Assembly (NCBI GenBank): GCA_029251375.1
Contig: JAQXDL010000022.1
Location: 124,001 to 188,000 of the forward strand
From: Pseudomonadales bacterium
Lineage (GTDB): Bacteria; Pseudomonadota; Gammaproteobacteria; Pseudomonadales; Azotimanducaceae
Direction: 5' to 3'
DNA: 64,000 bases
A program made the translations under genes and the position numbers. This document shows, piece by piece, positions 26,682 through 36,741 of this stretch. Below the pieces are notes generated by a model, which did no database searches, had not been told where the DNA came from, and saw only the letters and a list, made by a program, of their open reading frames with translations. How positions within the stretch are numbered: the first letter of the stretch is position 1; every line of letters starts with the position of its first letter.

Positions 26682-26736
26682 AGTGCTCTCAACCTATCAC
26701 CAATTATCGCTGAACAAATTCACAATGGCTCAAATC

Positions 26737-26745
26737 TGCTATAGT
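26737..26745 (+). promoter_or_regulatory. Extended -10 promoter candidate before the FimX-like gene
   Basis: TGC-TATAGT is an extended -10 element 29 bases upstream of the ATG at 26775. The -35 region (TTCACA, 15 bases away) is poorly spaced, which suits an extended -10 promoter. Confidence 0.35.
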
Positions 26746-26774
26746 AATCAGGTTGCAAAAGACAATGCTAGTAA

Positions 26775-28859
26775 ATGAGCAATAACAAACCCGTCAGATT
26801 GTTGATCCTTGAAGCGTCACAAAACCGAGCTGAAGAGCTTATTGTGTTGTTGCGTACGGCTGGCCGAGCAACACGTGCGCATCAGATAGCATCAACCGAA
26901 GATCTTCAAACCCAGCTAAAAGAACAAAAATGGGATCTATTATTGGGCGTGTCTGAAGCCAATGATCTGACCATGGAACACGCCATTGGCATTATCAGAG
27001 AGTCAGAAAGAGATATTCCAATTATTCTGATTGCCGAGGGTCGCGATCCTGAATCGATTACGGCGGGATTAAGAATGGGGGCACTGGACGTCGCCCTTGA
27101 CGATGATGACGAACGACTCACGATGATTATCGAGAGAGAGTTAACCAACCTCTATCATCGTCGTGAAAGACGACAAGCAGAAAAACAAGTCAGAGAGATA
27201 GATAGACGAAACCAGCTATTACTCGCAAGCTCTACTGCCGCAATCGGCTATGTGCATGAAGGTATGCATATCTATACCAACAGCACCTACTCAAAAATGT
27301 TCGGCTATGAAGGCCCTGATGATTTCGCAGGAATTCCGATCATTGATCTGATCGCTGCATCGAATCAGGGAAAGTTCAAGGCATTTCTAAAATCTTACGA
27401 TAAGAATGAATCTGAATCAGAAGAATTCATCTGCGTAACCAGCGAAGAAAAGGAGATTACGGCAAGCCTATCTCTATCGCCTGCCACTTACGATGGCGAA
27501 TCCTGTACCCAAGTGATATTCAAAGTTAGCAGCGATTTAGACCCTGCGTACGAAGAACGTATCAAAGAGCTTTCGAGTCAGGACCTGCTTACGGGGTTGC
27601 CAAACCGCTCAGCTCTCATTGAACAGCTTGACGCTGCGGTCGACAAATCAAGTCATGATGGTCAAACCTCTATTCTGATGTATATCAGTATCGACAACTT
27701 TGCCCAGTTAAAGACCGAGGCAGGCATATCCAATGCAGATTTGGTACTTGCGGACATAGCCAATCTGGTTGCCGAACTAACCGGTGAAGAACATCTAATT
27801 GCTAGATTTGGTGATGATGTATTTGCACTGCTCTACAACAGCAGCGACAAAGATGCTGCTGCACAAATGGCGGAGAATCTACGCGCTAAGGTAGAGGAAC
27901 ACATGTCGGATGTGGCAGATAAATCCTACCAGTCAACCGCCAGTATTGGTTTAGCGTTAGTCTCAGAAAACTCTTCGGGTGCTGAGGATGTGATATCCCG
28001 AGCACATAAGGCCTGCGTTTCGGTCGAGAATGGTAACGGCGTCAATTTCTATCAAAACGCTCAAGTGAAAGTTGGCGAAGCAGGCAAGTCCCTTACTTCC
28101 GAAAATATCAAGGACATGATTAAGACCGCCATTGAGAACAATGCATTCAAACTCATGTTTCAACCAATCATCAGTTTACACGGTGACGATGACGAACAAT
28201 TCGAAGTTCTTTTACGTCTCATCGATGAAGAGGAGAATGAGCTTCTGCCTGGGCAATTTCTGGGCCCCGCCGAAGATGCTGGTTTACTTGAGAAGCTCGA
28301 TCGCTGGGTCATTCTTCAGTCAATAAAAATGCTAGCGGAACATCGCGCGACGGGTAGTAAAGCCAAGCTATTTATTAATCTCACCCATAAATCGATGACC
28401 GACGAAACCTTTTTGCCTTGGATGAGTGTTGCACTCAAAGCTGCAAAACTTCCTAGCGACGCCGTCATCCTTCAAATTCACGAAAGCGATGCAACAGCTT
28501 ATATCAAGCAGGCTGCGAGCTTCACGCAGGGCATGTCGGAACTTCATTGTAAAACCTCCATCAATCATTTTGGCTGCTCTCTAAAGCCAATGACTTTGAT
28601 GAAACACCTGACACCTGATTTCGTTAAGTTAGACGATTCTTTTGCACAGGAGGTTGATCAGAGCGAAGAGAAGCTCGCCGAGCTGAAGGAAATGGTGACA
28701 TCACTGCAAGAAACCGGTGTATTAACAGCCATCTCTGGTATCGAAGATCCGATGATTCTCTCAACACTTTGGCAAGCGGGTATTAATTTCATTCAGGGCT
28801 ACTACTTGTCGCCGCCACTCGAAGATATGGACTATGATTTTGCCTCAGAAGACCTCTGA
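26775..28859 (+). CDS. fimX: FimX-like protein (REC-PAS-degenerate GGDEF-degenerate EAL)
   Basis: A 694-residue signalling protein. An N-terminal receiver-like domain (1-130) is followed by a PAS domain (about 145-255), a GGDEF domain (265-430) and an EAL domain (445-690). The GGDEF signature is GDDVF (346-350) and the EAL signature is EVLLR (477-481); the DDFG segment is replaced by NHFG near 597-600. Loss of these residues indicates that it neither makes nor cuts cyclic di-GMP. In FimX, similarly degenerate, the EAL domain binds cyclic di-GMP and controls type IV pili through PilB. The gene has the same neighbours (psd, serB) as fimX in Pseudomonas. Its receiver domain lacks a clear phosphoacceptor pocket. 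Confidence 0.85.
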   Translation: MSNNKPVRLLILEASQNRAEELIVLLRTAGRATRAHQIASTEDLQTQLKEQKWDLLLGVSEANDLTMEHAIGIIRESERDIPIILIAEGRDPESITAGLRMGALDVALDDDDERLTMIIERELTNLYHRRERRQAEKQVREIDRRNQLLLASSTAAIGYVHEGMHIYTNSTYSKMFGYEGPDDFAGIPIIDLIAASNQGKFKAFLKSYDKNESESEEFICVTSEEKEITASLSLSPATYDGESCTQVIFKVSSDLDPAYEERIKELSSQDLLTGLPNRSALIEQLDAAVDKSSHDGQTSILMYISIDNFAQLKTEAGISNADLVLADIANLVAELTGEEHLIARFGDDVFALLYNSSDKDAAAQMAENLRAKVEEHMSDVADKSYQSTASIGLALVSENSSGAEDVISRAHKACVSVENGNGVNFYQNAQVKVGEAGKSLTSENIKDMIKTAIENNAFKLMFQPIISLHGDDDEQFEVLLRLIDEEENELLPGQFLGPAEDAGLLEKLDRWVILQSIKMLAEHRATGSKAKLFINLTHKSMTDETFLPWMSVALKAAKLPSDAVILQIHESDATAYIKQAASFTQGMSELHCKTSINHFGCSLKPMTLMKHLTPDFVKLDDSFAQEVDQSEEKLAELKEMVTSLQETGVLTAISGIEDPMILSTLWQAGINFIQGYYLSPPLEDMDYDFASEDL

Positions 28860-28914
28860 TTGATTACGCAGCCGCTACTTGGCGCGCTTGAACGAGCAGC
28901 CTGAAAACTTCGCC

Positions 28915-30150
28915 TCAGTCGCTGTTGAGACTTTGAGTACCCAATACCACCGCGTCTCGATCACGAATACCCATCAAGTACAAAATGCTATCAAGCCCCA
29001 TGGTCGATATCGATTGCTTGGCATTCTGCCTAACAATCGGCTTAGCATGAAATGCTATGCCCAAACCGGCGGTCGCGAGCATGAGAAGATCATTTGCACC
29101 GTCACCTACCGCAATCACTTGCTCCATCGATATGTTTTCCTGGCTCGCGAGCTCTTTCAATAACTCAGCTTTCATTTCCGCGTCGACAACAGGGTCGATG
29201 ACTCTGCCGCTCAAGACGCCGTCTTCAATTTCGAGTTCATTGGCATAAACATAGTCTACCCCTAGACGCTGCTGCAGAGCCTTAGCAAAATAGGTGAATC
29301 CACCTGAGAGGATCGCGGTTTTGTAGCCAAGCTTGTTCAACATTTCAAAAAGATGTTCGACACCTTCAGTCAATGGCAGCGACTCCGCGACTTGCTGTAA
29401 GCACGCCTCATCAAGCCCTTTCAACAAAGCAACACGCTGTCTCAAACTATCAGCAAAATCAATTTCGCCGCGCATGGCACACTCAGTGACCTCGGCCACC
29501 TGAGTCCCAACGCCTGCGAGTATCGCAAGCTCATCTATCACTTCAGTCGAAATCAAGGTGGAATCCATATCGAAGGCAATCAGACGACGGTTTCTTCGAA
29601 AAATACTGTCTTCCTGCACCGCGATATCGATATCCCATTCGCCACTAACGGTCATCAGCGCTGCGCGAAACTCGGTAGAATCATGGGGCCGACCTTTCAA
29701 TGAAAATTCGACGCAGGCTTTCACAGAGTCATCGTCAACGACTAGCGGCACACGACCGGATAATCTAACAATCGCATCGATGTTCAAACCATGATTGGCA
29801 ACGACGCGGCTAACCTCGGCGATATGAGATGCTTTAATTCGGCGAGCGAGTAAGGTGAGAATAAACCTCGATTGTCCCTGCGACTCAACCCAATCATCGT
29901 AGCTTTCCTCGAGCACCGCCGAAAACTTCACTTTCACATCGAGTGAAGTGGCGCAGGCTAAAATACGCTCATGAATCGCTTTATCGTCCGCAGGCAGATT
30001 AACTAACAAACCGAGGTTTAAGTGGTTATGTATGACGGCTTGACCGATATCGAGAATATCTATGTCGAACTGACCGAGTAGCTCAGTGAAGGAGGCGGTC
30101 ACACCAGGTCGATCCTCGCCAGATACATTGAGGAGCACTAAATCAGCCAC
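28915..30150 (-). CDS. serB: Phosphoserine phosphatase SerB
   Basis: SerB removes phosphate from L-phosphoserine, the last step of serine synthesis. This is the long form (411 residues) with two N-terminal ACT-like regulatory domains (about 1-85 and 95-180). The HAD phosphatase follows, with DMDST at 194-198 (nucleophile Asp194, acid Asp196), SGGFTYF near 282-288 and GDGAND at 349-354. The tandem ACT domains suggest amino acid feedback. The start is GTG. It is convergent with fimX and divergent from a membrane protein. Confidence 0.96.
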   Translation of the reverse strand: MADLVLLNVSGEDRPGVTASFTELLGQFDIDILDIGQAVIHNHLNLGLLVNLPADDKAIHERILACATSLDVKVKFSAVLEESYDDWVESQGQSRFILTLLARRIKASHIAEVSRVVANHGLNIDAIVRLSGRVPLVVDDDSVKACVEFSLKGRPHDSTEFRAALMTVSGEWDIDIAVQEDSIFRRNRRLIAFDMDSTLISTEVIDELAILAGVGTQVAEVTECAMRGEIDFADSLRQRVALLKGLDEACLQQVAESLPLTEGVEHLFEMLNKLGYKTAILSGGFTYFAKALQQRLGVDYVYANELEIEDGVLSGRVIDPVVDAEMKAELLKELASQENISMEQVIAVGDGANDLLMLATAGLGIAFHAKPIVRQNAKQSISTMGLDSILYLMGIRDRDAVVLGTQSLNSD

Positions 30151-30285
30151 TTTTACATCCTATCGGAAACAAAATAAACATTATCCTTCATCTCATGGAC
30201 AATGAGAAACACCAATCGGTGAAGCTTCACCATTGGCAGTACACATTTGGGTATACTGACACTCCGCACCGGTAAATTTATTGCT

Positions 30286-31362
30286 ATGGGATCACGTAAA
30301 ACCAAATTTCGAACGCTTCTGTTTCTCCTGAGTCCATTGCTATTCAGCGCGTTAGTATCCAGTTATCTCATCGTCAGTATTGCCTCTAAAGAACTTCAGT
30401 CGCAAGCCAATCGTTTTGGCCAAGGCGTAACGGATCATCTCGCCATCTCTGTTTTAGACCATCTGATAGCAAACGATCGTTTAAGTCTGAATGTCTTGTT
30501 AGCGGAGCTAATGAAGAAGGACAATTTTGACTACGCATCGGTTTTGGACAGTAGTGGGAATCTGGTCGCGCAAGCGGGCAGGCGTTCGCCCAATTCGCGA
30601 ATGTTTTCTCAGCAGGTCACATTCCAAGATTCAGTCATGGGGGCAGTTCAAACCGGGTTCCGCACCGATATGCTTAACTCACGAATCAATGGATTGTTGA
30701 TCGTGTGCCTATCGGCTCACGCGTTACTCATCGCAATTGTTGGCTTTCTAATCTATTGCTACGGAGATTTGATCTATCTGTTGGTTGCGCTGAAGCACTC
30801 AGTTACCACAAAAAAAACACCAAGTTCTACGGCCGAGAAAGTCTTTGACGAGCCGGCTATGGAACGCACGTTTTTGGTATTGAAATTACGCCCAGCGAGA
30901 TTGTTAGCGAAAAATTTGCCGAAGATTCGTCAAGCCATTTCACTTTACGGAGGCCGCGTTGAGCAAGTTGGAGACGATCTGTTAGTTACATTTGATCAAG
31001 CCAATCAACTCTTTCAAGCCGTTTGCTCTGGACTACTTACAATTGAGTTATTCAGCAATTCAAATATTCAAATCAAAGCTGCGTTGCATCAAGCAAGAGA
31101 CGTCAAAGACAATGAAGCTGTCGAAAAAGCAAGAAAACATACCAGCTATCTGGCATCGATGGCCGAACAAAGCTTTCTTACCAGTAAACAAGTCGCAACT
31201 CTTCTACAGACAGCTGACAAAAAATCAGACGCTGAAAAATACCAACTTACAGACTTTCACAGCACAATGACGCCAGATGGCGAAGTTTATATGATCACTG
31301 GGCTTGAAAATCAGGCCTTGATCAAAGCACAGGCACTCACCCTCAATGATCAATCCTTGTAG
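30286..31362 (+). CDS. SerB-neighbour membrane protein with cyclase-like C-terminus
   Basis: A 358-residue protein with an N-terminal membrane helix (about 8-33), a periplasmic segment of roughly 100 residues, a second helix (about 134-160) and a cytoplasmic C-terminus. Its place divergent to serB is that of the SMP/AhpA-type genes (ytjB in E. coli, PA4961 in Pseudomonas). The cytoplasmic part reads like a degenerate class III cyclase: SLYGGRVEQVGDDLLVTFDQ resembles the FGGTIDKFMGDGMMIFFG block of active cyclases, and IQIKAALHQARD resembles IRIGIHTG. The catalytic metal Asp pair is not evident. It may be a sensor or scaffold. The start is ATG at 30286; a TTG 39 bases upstream is less likely. 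Confidence 0.7.
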   Translation: MGSRKTKFRTLLFLLSPLLFSALVSSYLIVSIASKELQSQANRFGQGVTDHLAISVLDHLIANDRLSLNVLLAELMKKDNFDYASVLDSSGNLVAQAGRRSPNSRMFSQQVTFQDSVMGAVQTGFRTDMLNSRINGLLIVCLSAHALLIAIVGFLIYCYGDLIYLLVALKHSVTTKKTPSSTAEKVFDEPAMERTFLVLKLRPARLLAKNLPKIRQAISLYGGRVEQVGDDLLVTFDQANQLFQAVCSGLLTIELFSNSNIQIKAALHQARDVKDNEAVEKARKHTSYLASMAEQSFLTSKQVATLLQTADKKSDAEKYQLTDFHSTMTPDGEVYMITGLENQALIKAQALTLNDQSL

Positions 31363-31497
31363 CCGTTAAAGTATCTTGACAACCCTATTCAGCTAATTAT
31401 TGAAGTAAGCACTTTTCACTGAAATAAGTACCGCAACAAACGTTGAAAAAACACAGCAAGATCATCGTCAGACAATCTCACTTATATTTTGTGTGCC

Positions 31498-33750
31498 CTA
31501 TTGCGCTCGTTCAAGTTTGACAGCGTCAACTTTTTGGAAGCCGCGAGGCAATTTCAAACCGCGACGCGCGCGCTCACCCTGATAATGTTCAAGGTCTGCG
31601 ATCTTTAGACTGAGGTGCCGTTTGCCAGAATAAACAATGATGGTATCGACCTCAGAGAAAACCAAGACGAAGCTCATCATTTCCAAACGCTCAGCAACAC
31701 GAGCCTTCGGTATGTTCATCATTTTCACACCCTTACCCCGCCCTAGGACAGGCAGTTCGGAGAGAGGAAAGATCAACATTCGACCTTCATTGCTAATCGA
31801 CGCCACGTACTCATGCTTTATATCTGTCACCAGACAGGGTTGATTGGTTATACCTCCCTTGGGCACCGACATGAGTGACTTGCCAGCCTTGTTCTTGGTG
31901 ATCATGTCAGCAACCGTGGTAACAAATCCGTAACCCGCATCACTAGAGACAAGATATTGCTGATCTAGTTCGCCCGTCACCAACCCAGTAAAGCTTGCGC
32001 CCGGTGCTGGCTTTACTCGACCAGACAAGGGTTCTCCTTGACCACGTGCTGAGGGTAATGTGTGACAGGCTATTGCGTAAGCTCTACCTGCTGAATCCAA
32101 GAAAACGGCATCTTGATTAGATTTAGCCGGAGATGCGACCAAGAACCCATCACCGGAGCGGTAGTTAAGCTCCGTCGCGTCAACATCCTGCCCTTTTGCG
32201 GCGCGAATCCAGCCTTTCTCTGACAGCACAACTGTAATAGCTTCTGTGGATATGAGATCTTTCTCTTTAAAGGCTGCCGATTCTTCACGCTGCACGATAG
32301 GAGAGCGTCGCTCATCACCAAAGGCCGCAGCATCTGCCATGATTTCTTTCTTGATGAGAGTTTTCAGTCGGGCCTTTGAGTTGATGGTTTTTTCTATATC
32401 GGCTCTTTCAAGGTTTAACTCATCCTGTTCACCCTTGATTTTGATCTCTTCCAATTTTGCCAGTTGACGCAACCGCAGATCCAAAATCGCATCAGCTTGG
32501 ATTTCTGAAATCTTGTAACTCTCGATCAATGCTTGTTTCGGTTTATCTTCGGTGCGAACAATCCGAATGACTTCATCAATATTTAGGTAGGCGACCATTA
32601 AGCCTTCTAAAATATGCAGTCGATCAAGAATTTTCTGCAATCTAAAGTTAAGGCGTTTTAGTACAGTCTCTGTCCTAAATGTTAACCACTCATTGAGCAA
32701 CTCAGCTAGCGGCTTAACTGCCGGTCTTCCGTCGAGACCAATCAGATTGAAATTTACCCGATGGCTACGCTCAAGATCAGTTGAGGCGAACAGGTGGCCC
32801 ATCAACCCTTCAAGGTCAATTCTATTTGATCTTGGCACGACAACGATTCGAGTCGGGTTTTCGTGATCTGACTCATCACGAAGGTCGACTACCATCGGTA
32901 ATTTTTTTGCCTGCATCTGAGCCGCGATCTGTTCAAGAATTTTTGTGCCCGATACTTGAAACGGCAAAGCTGTGATAACGATTTCGCCGTCTTCGATCTC
33001 ATAGACTGCTCGAGTTTTTACCGAACCTTTACCCGTTTCATAAATCTGCTGTATGTCTTCCCGACTAGAAATGATTTCTGCTTCGGTGGGGAAATCCGGC
33101 CCTTGAATATGTTCTAAAAGTTCTTTAGTGGTCGTCTTAGGCTTGTCTAACAACCTTATACAGGCGCTAGCGACTTCATTTAGATTATGCGGAGGAATAT
33201 CCGTCGCCATACCAACGGCAATACCGGCACCACCATTGAGTAATATGTTTGGTAGCCTTGAGGGTAAATTTACCGGCTCTTCCCGAGTACCATCGAAATT
33301 AGGAATCCAATCAACCGTGCCTTGCGCCAACTCACCTAACAACACTTCTGCATATCGGGTTAACTTTGACTCTGTGTATCGCATTGCCGCAAAAGACTTT
33401 GGATCATCCGGAGCACCCCAGTTACCTTGACCATCGACAAGGGGATATCGGTAAGTGAAAGACTGCGCCATCAACACCATTGCTTCGTAACTGGCGGAAT
33501 CACCATGTGGATGAAATTTACCAATGACATCACCAACAGTCCTCGCAGACTTCGCGTATTTCGCATCCGCTGTAAGTCGCAATTCTGACATTGCGTAGAC
33601 AATACGGCGCTGCACCGGTTTTAAACCGTCACCGATGAAAGGCAAGGCTCTATCATTAATCACGTACATGGCGTAATTAAGATAGGCACTTTCTGTATAC
33701 TGCTTCAGCGAAATTGTTTCTATATCACCAGTATTTGTCGATTCACTCAT
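31498..33750 (-). CDS. parC: DNA topoisomerase IV subunit A
   Basis: ParC carries the cleavage tyrosine of topoisomerase IV, which decatenates chromosomes. The 750-residue length is typical. The winged helix domain shows [11 protein letters not shown] and the quinolone-resistance-determining region [22 protein letters not shown]; the residues at the classic Ser80/Glu84 positions read Asp79-Ser80-Ala-Ser-Tyr-Glu84, i.e. wild type. The active-site segment [10 protein letters not shown] contains the Tyr. The C-terminal beta-pinwheel repeats end in a ParC-like tail. It lies 53 bases after parE. Confidence 0.97.
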   Translation of the reverse strand: MSESTNTGDIETISLKQYTESAYLNYAMYVINDRALPFIGDGLKPVQRRIVYAMSELRLTADAKYAKSARTVGDVIGKFHPHGDSASYEAMVLMAQSFTYRYPLVDGQGNWGAPDDPKSFAAMRYTESKLTRYAEVLLGELAQGTVDWIPNFDGTREEPVNLPSRLPNILLNGGAGIAVGMATDIPPHNLNEVASACIRLLDKPKTTTKELLEHIQGPDFPTEAEIISSREDIQQIYETGKGSVKTRAVYEIEDGEIVITALPFQVSGTKILEQIAAQMQAKKLPMVVDLRDESDHENPTRIVVVPRSNRIDLEGLMGHLFASTDLERSHRVNFNLIGLDGRPAVKPLAELLNEWLTFRTETVLKRLNFRLQKILDRLHILEGLMVAYLNIDEVIRIVRTEDKPKQALIESYKISEIQADAILDLRLRQLAKLEEIKIKGEQDELNLERADIEKTINSKARLKTLIKKEIMADAAAFGDERRSPIVQREESAAFKEKDLISTEAITVVLSEKGWIRAAKGQDVDATELNYRSGDGFLVASPAKSNQDAVFLDSAGRAYAIACHTLPSARGQGEPLSGRVKPAPGASFTGLVTGELDQQYLVSSDAGYGFVTTVADMITKNKAGKSLMSVPKGGITNQPCLVTDIKHEYVASISNEGRMLIFPLSELPVLGRGKGVKMMNIPKARVAERLEMMSFVLVFSEVDTIIVYSGKRHLSLKIADLEHYQGERARRGLKLPRGFQKVDAVKLERAQ

Positions 33751-33803
33751 ATTTCATTTTTCCAATCGGCAATCGTTCAAACGAATGCGCTCTTGTTTTA
33801 CTT

Positions 33804-35705
33804 TTATACAATCTCGGCCTGATCACCGTTCTTCTCTAGCCAGATCTTTCTGTCACCGCTGCGCTTTTTGGCTAGCAACATATCTAACATTTCCGTCGCC
33901 TCCAGCGTTGAATCAACTGTTAGCTGCACCAGCCGCCGCGTATCTTCTGCCATCGCAGTTTCACGAAGCTGTAATGGGTTCATTTCACCTAGACCCTTAA
34001 AACGCTGCACACTGACTTTGCCTTTCTTCTTTTCTGCTGCAATCAAATCCAATATACCCTGACGCTCCGATTCATCGAGCGCGTAGAAAACCTCTTTGCC
34101 AACGTCGATTCTGTATAGCGGTGGCATGGCCACATACACATGACCGTGTTTCACTAACAATGGGAAATGACGCAAGAACAAGGCTATAAGTAAGGACGCG
34201 ATATGCAGACCGTCGCTATCGGCATCGGCTAGAATACAAACTTTGCCGTAGCGAAGTCCTTCGAGATCGGTACATTCAGGATCAATGCCGAGCGCTACCG
34301 AAATATCATGCACTTCCTGGGAAGCAAGGATTTGGCTCGAATCAACTTCCCAAGTATTTAGAATTTTGCCACGCAGAGGCATAATCGCTTGAGTTTGACG
34401 ATTGCGCGCTTGCTTGGCACTACCGCCAGCGGAATCACCCTCAACAAGAAAGAGCTCACCCTGCATTGCATCTTGGCAAGAACAATCCGCGAGCTTTCCT
34501 GGCAATGCAGGGCCAGCGGTAACCTTTTTTCGGACGACCTTTTTGCCGGCACGAAGACGGGCTTGCGCATTGTTGATGGCAAATTCAGCAAGCGCTTCAG
34601 CTTCTTTCGTGTGTTCATTTAGCCAAAGGCTGAAACTATCTTTTGCGACGCCAGATATGAAGGTCACAGCCTGCCTTGAATTTAACCGTTCTTTCGTCTG
34701 CCCCGAAAATTGCGGGTCTAACATCTTGGCTGAAACAACATAACTACAGCGGTCCCAGATGTCCTCTCCGGAAAGTTTTATACCCCTTGGAATGAGGTTT
34801 CTAAACTCACAAAATTCTCGAAGCGCTTCCAGCAAACCCGTCCTAAGGCCGTTCACGTGAGTGCCGCCCTGCGTCGTCGGAATCAAGTTTACGTAACTTT
34901 CTGTGATCTGATCGCCGCCTTCGGGTAGCCACTGCACAGCCCAATCGACTGCTTCGTCATTGCCCGCCATGGAACCGACAAATGGCTCCTCCGGAAGTAC
35001 AGTAAAACCCTCTAATGAAGCTCCTAAATAATCTTTTAGGCCGTCTTCAAAATACCATTCGTATTCACTTTCTTCTGCTTTTGCCGCCGTATCATTGGTA
35101 AAGATCACGCGCAAACCAGGACACAACACCGCTTTTGCTCTCAGCAGATGGATCAACCGTGAAACGGAAAACTTAGCTGAATCAAAATATTTGGGGTCAG
35201 GCTTGAAGTTGATTAATGTACCTGTATTACGTTTACCTACCTTGTCTTTAACCGAAAGTTCTTTGGCTTTCTTGCCATCCTTGAAGGCCATGTGATGGAG
35301 ATTGCCGTCGCGCTTTATGTAGACTTCAAACTGCTCTGACAGAGCATTAACCACGGACACACCCACGCCGTGTAAGCCACCGGAAAACCGATAGTTATCG
35401 CTATTAAATTTTGCGCCGGAATGAAGCTTGGTCAGAATTAATTCAACACCCGACACTTTTTCTTTCTTGTGGATGTCAACTGGCATACCTCGGCCGTTGT
35501 CTCCAACCGACATAGACCCATCTTTTCTTAAGGTCACCCTAATCTCTGTCGCAAAGCCTTCGAGGGCCTCATCAACACTGTTATCGATTACCTCTTGGGC
35601 TAAATGATTCGGTCGAGTTGTATCGGTATACATACCTGGCCGCTTCTTAACTGGGTCCAGCCCCTCTAGGACTTCAATGGAATCAGCTTTATAGGTCTTC
35701 GCCAT
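33804..35705 (-). CDS. parE: DNA topoisomerase IV subunit B
   Basis: ParE is the ATPase subunit of topoisomerase IV. The 633-residue protein has the GHKL ATPase (VIDNSVDEALEGFA, DNGRGMPVDIH, GGLHGVGVSVVNALS), the QTKERLNSR transducer region, and the TOPRIM domain with EGDSAGGSAKQARNRQTQAI and DADSDGLHI. The KR-type PLRGKILN motif marks the ParE rather than GyrB branch (no large insert). parC follows on the same strand, as in Pseudomonas. Confidence 0.97.
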   Translation of the reverse strand: MAKTYKADSIEVLEGLDPVKKRPGMYTDTTRPNHLAQEVIDNSVDEALEGFATEIRVTLRKDGSMSVGDNGRGMPVDIHKKEKVSGVELILTKLHSGAKFNSDNYRFSGGLHGVGVSVVNALSEQFEVYIKRDGNLHHMAFKDGKKAKELSVKDKVGKRNTGTLINFKPDPKYFDSAKFSVSRLIHLLRAKAVLCPGLRVIFTNDTAAKAEESEYEWYFEDGLKDYLGASLEGFTVLPEEPFVGSMAGNDEAVDWAVQWLPEGGDQITESYVNLIPTTQGGTHVNGLRTGLLEALREFCEFRNLIPRGIKLSGEDIWDRCSYVVSAKMLDPQFSGQTKERLNSRQAVTFISGVAKDSFSLWLNEHTKEAEALAEFAINNAQARLRAGKKVVRKKVTAGPALPGKLADCSCQDAMQGELFLVEGDSAGGSAKQARNRQTQAIMPLRGKILNTWEVDSSQILASQEVHDISVALGIDPECTDLEGLRYGKVCILADADSDGLHIASLLIALFLRHFPLLVKHGHVYVAMPPLYRIDVGKEVFYALDESERQGILDLIAAEKKKGKVSVQRFKGLGEMNPLQLRETAMAEDTRRLVQLTVDSTLEATEMLDMLLAKKRSGDRKIWLEKNGDQAEIV

Positions 35706-35749
35706 AATGCGTTGCTTCTAATCTAAGTGTTTCAAATAGTGGGATACGA

Positions 35750-35896
35750 TTGAGCGATAACAAAAAATTAAAGGAAATCGTCAGCCAAAAGGACCTGATG
35801 ATGATTGCCTCAAATTTGTTCGTCGTGGACTGCGGCAAACAACACCGTGAATCAGTTCCCCACGCTCAACCTTGCTTTCGTGGCAGAAAATTATAA
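35750..35896 (+). CDS. Possible 48-residue small protein, unknown
   Basis: A frame starting at TTG 35750 (alternatively ATG within at codon 17-18) runs to TAA at 35894-35896. It lies in the 245-base gap between parE and the DUF1249 gene, on the opposite strand. It begins with a charged helix-like segment (SDNKKLKEIVSQKDL) followed by a hydrophobic stretch (MMIASNLFVVDCG). The upstream GGGAT is only a weak ribosome binding site. I know of no relative; it may be a chance frame. Confidence 0.18.
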   Translation: MSDNKKLKEIVSQKDLMMIASNLFVVDCGKQHRESVPHAQPCFRGRKL

Positions 35897-35950
35897 CCTC
35901 TCTGCTCTCGCAAAAGAGACAATTTTCTAAAGTATTTGAAAGGTAATTGT

Positions 35951-36517
35951 CTAGAAGACTGGAATTTTTTCTAAGCTATGTCCGTTTTCAAAACAGTATT
36001 TTAAGAGCTCCCCAAAATACTTGTTTATCTGCGACTTCTCATCTGGCTGGAACATATTTTGGTTCGGTGTTCGATAACGGTACTTGAAGTTCCGATGCCG
36101 CTCAAAACTAATCACCTCTGCTGAACATATGTCATGGTATACCCTAACCTGCAGGGTTGGCCACTTAACCCAAGGCTTATCCTCGACATCGGAAACGTTG
36201 ACTTTCAGCATGGTGGTGTAGGGGCAACGCTCTTCGATCTCAATCGTGACGATTGCGCCATCATTGGTTTCACCTCGCACCACGTCGGGCAATGCTTTAG
36301 CTGCTGGTTCCATCGACAAGCGGTTCGTGTCAGTCACAGACTCACCCGCCAATCCGCGCTCACCTAGGTTCGACTTCTGCGCCAATTTCTCAACACCAAA
36401 CTCTACCTGCTCATCTTGACTCATGCGCGGAAATAATCGATACAAGCGAATGTAATTTGCATCACACTCAGCCATATCAGAGGCAAGGTCTGGGATGTAT
36501 CGTCGTCGCTTATCCAT
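35951..36517 (-). CDS. DUF1249 protein (YqiB-like) with extra internal segment
   Basis: A soluble protein of 188 residues. The N-terminus (RRRYIPDLASDMAECDANYIRLYRL), the central YTTMLKVNV block, the LQVRVYHDICSAEVIS strand and the C-terminal DEKSQINKYFGELLKYC all line up with YqiB of E. coli (140 residues). The extra length comes from a variable stretch at about 46-85 that is not in YqiB. DUF1249 genes sit next to parE or cpdA in many gammaproteobacteria, as here. The function is unknown. The start is ATG 36517. Confidence 0.88.
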   Translation of the reverse strand: MDKRRRYIPDLASDMAECDANYIRLYRLFPRMSQDEQVEFGVEKLAQKSNLGERGLAGESVTDTNRLSMEPAAKALPDVVRGETNDGAIVTIEIEERCPYTTMLKVNVSDVEDKPWVKWPTLQVRVYHDICSAEVISFERHRNFKYRYRTPNQNMFQPDEKSQINKYFGELLKYCFENGHSLEKIPVF

Positions 36518-36741
36518 CTATTTCGTTAACTCTACTTTCTACTTATAATTGACATCAGCATTTTCTGCTTTGTCTTTACCACGTCTGTCAAATCAGCCTA
36601 CCACAAATTATCACTTTCTTGACTCTCGCGATTCCTAAGTCGCGCAACCCTCGGTCAGCTGAAGGTATTGGTGCGGTGATTAAAAAATCACCTAAACGGT
36701 ATATTAGTCACTACGTTAAAACTGGCGCAACAACACTTCGT

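Noticed and set aside
36675-36692. GGTGATT-AAAA-AATCACC inverted repeat after waaA
   Set aside because: The stem has only seven pairs and no T-run follows; too weak to call a terminator.
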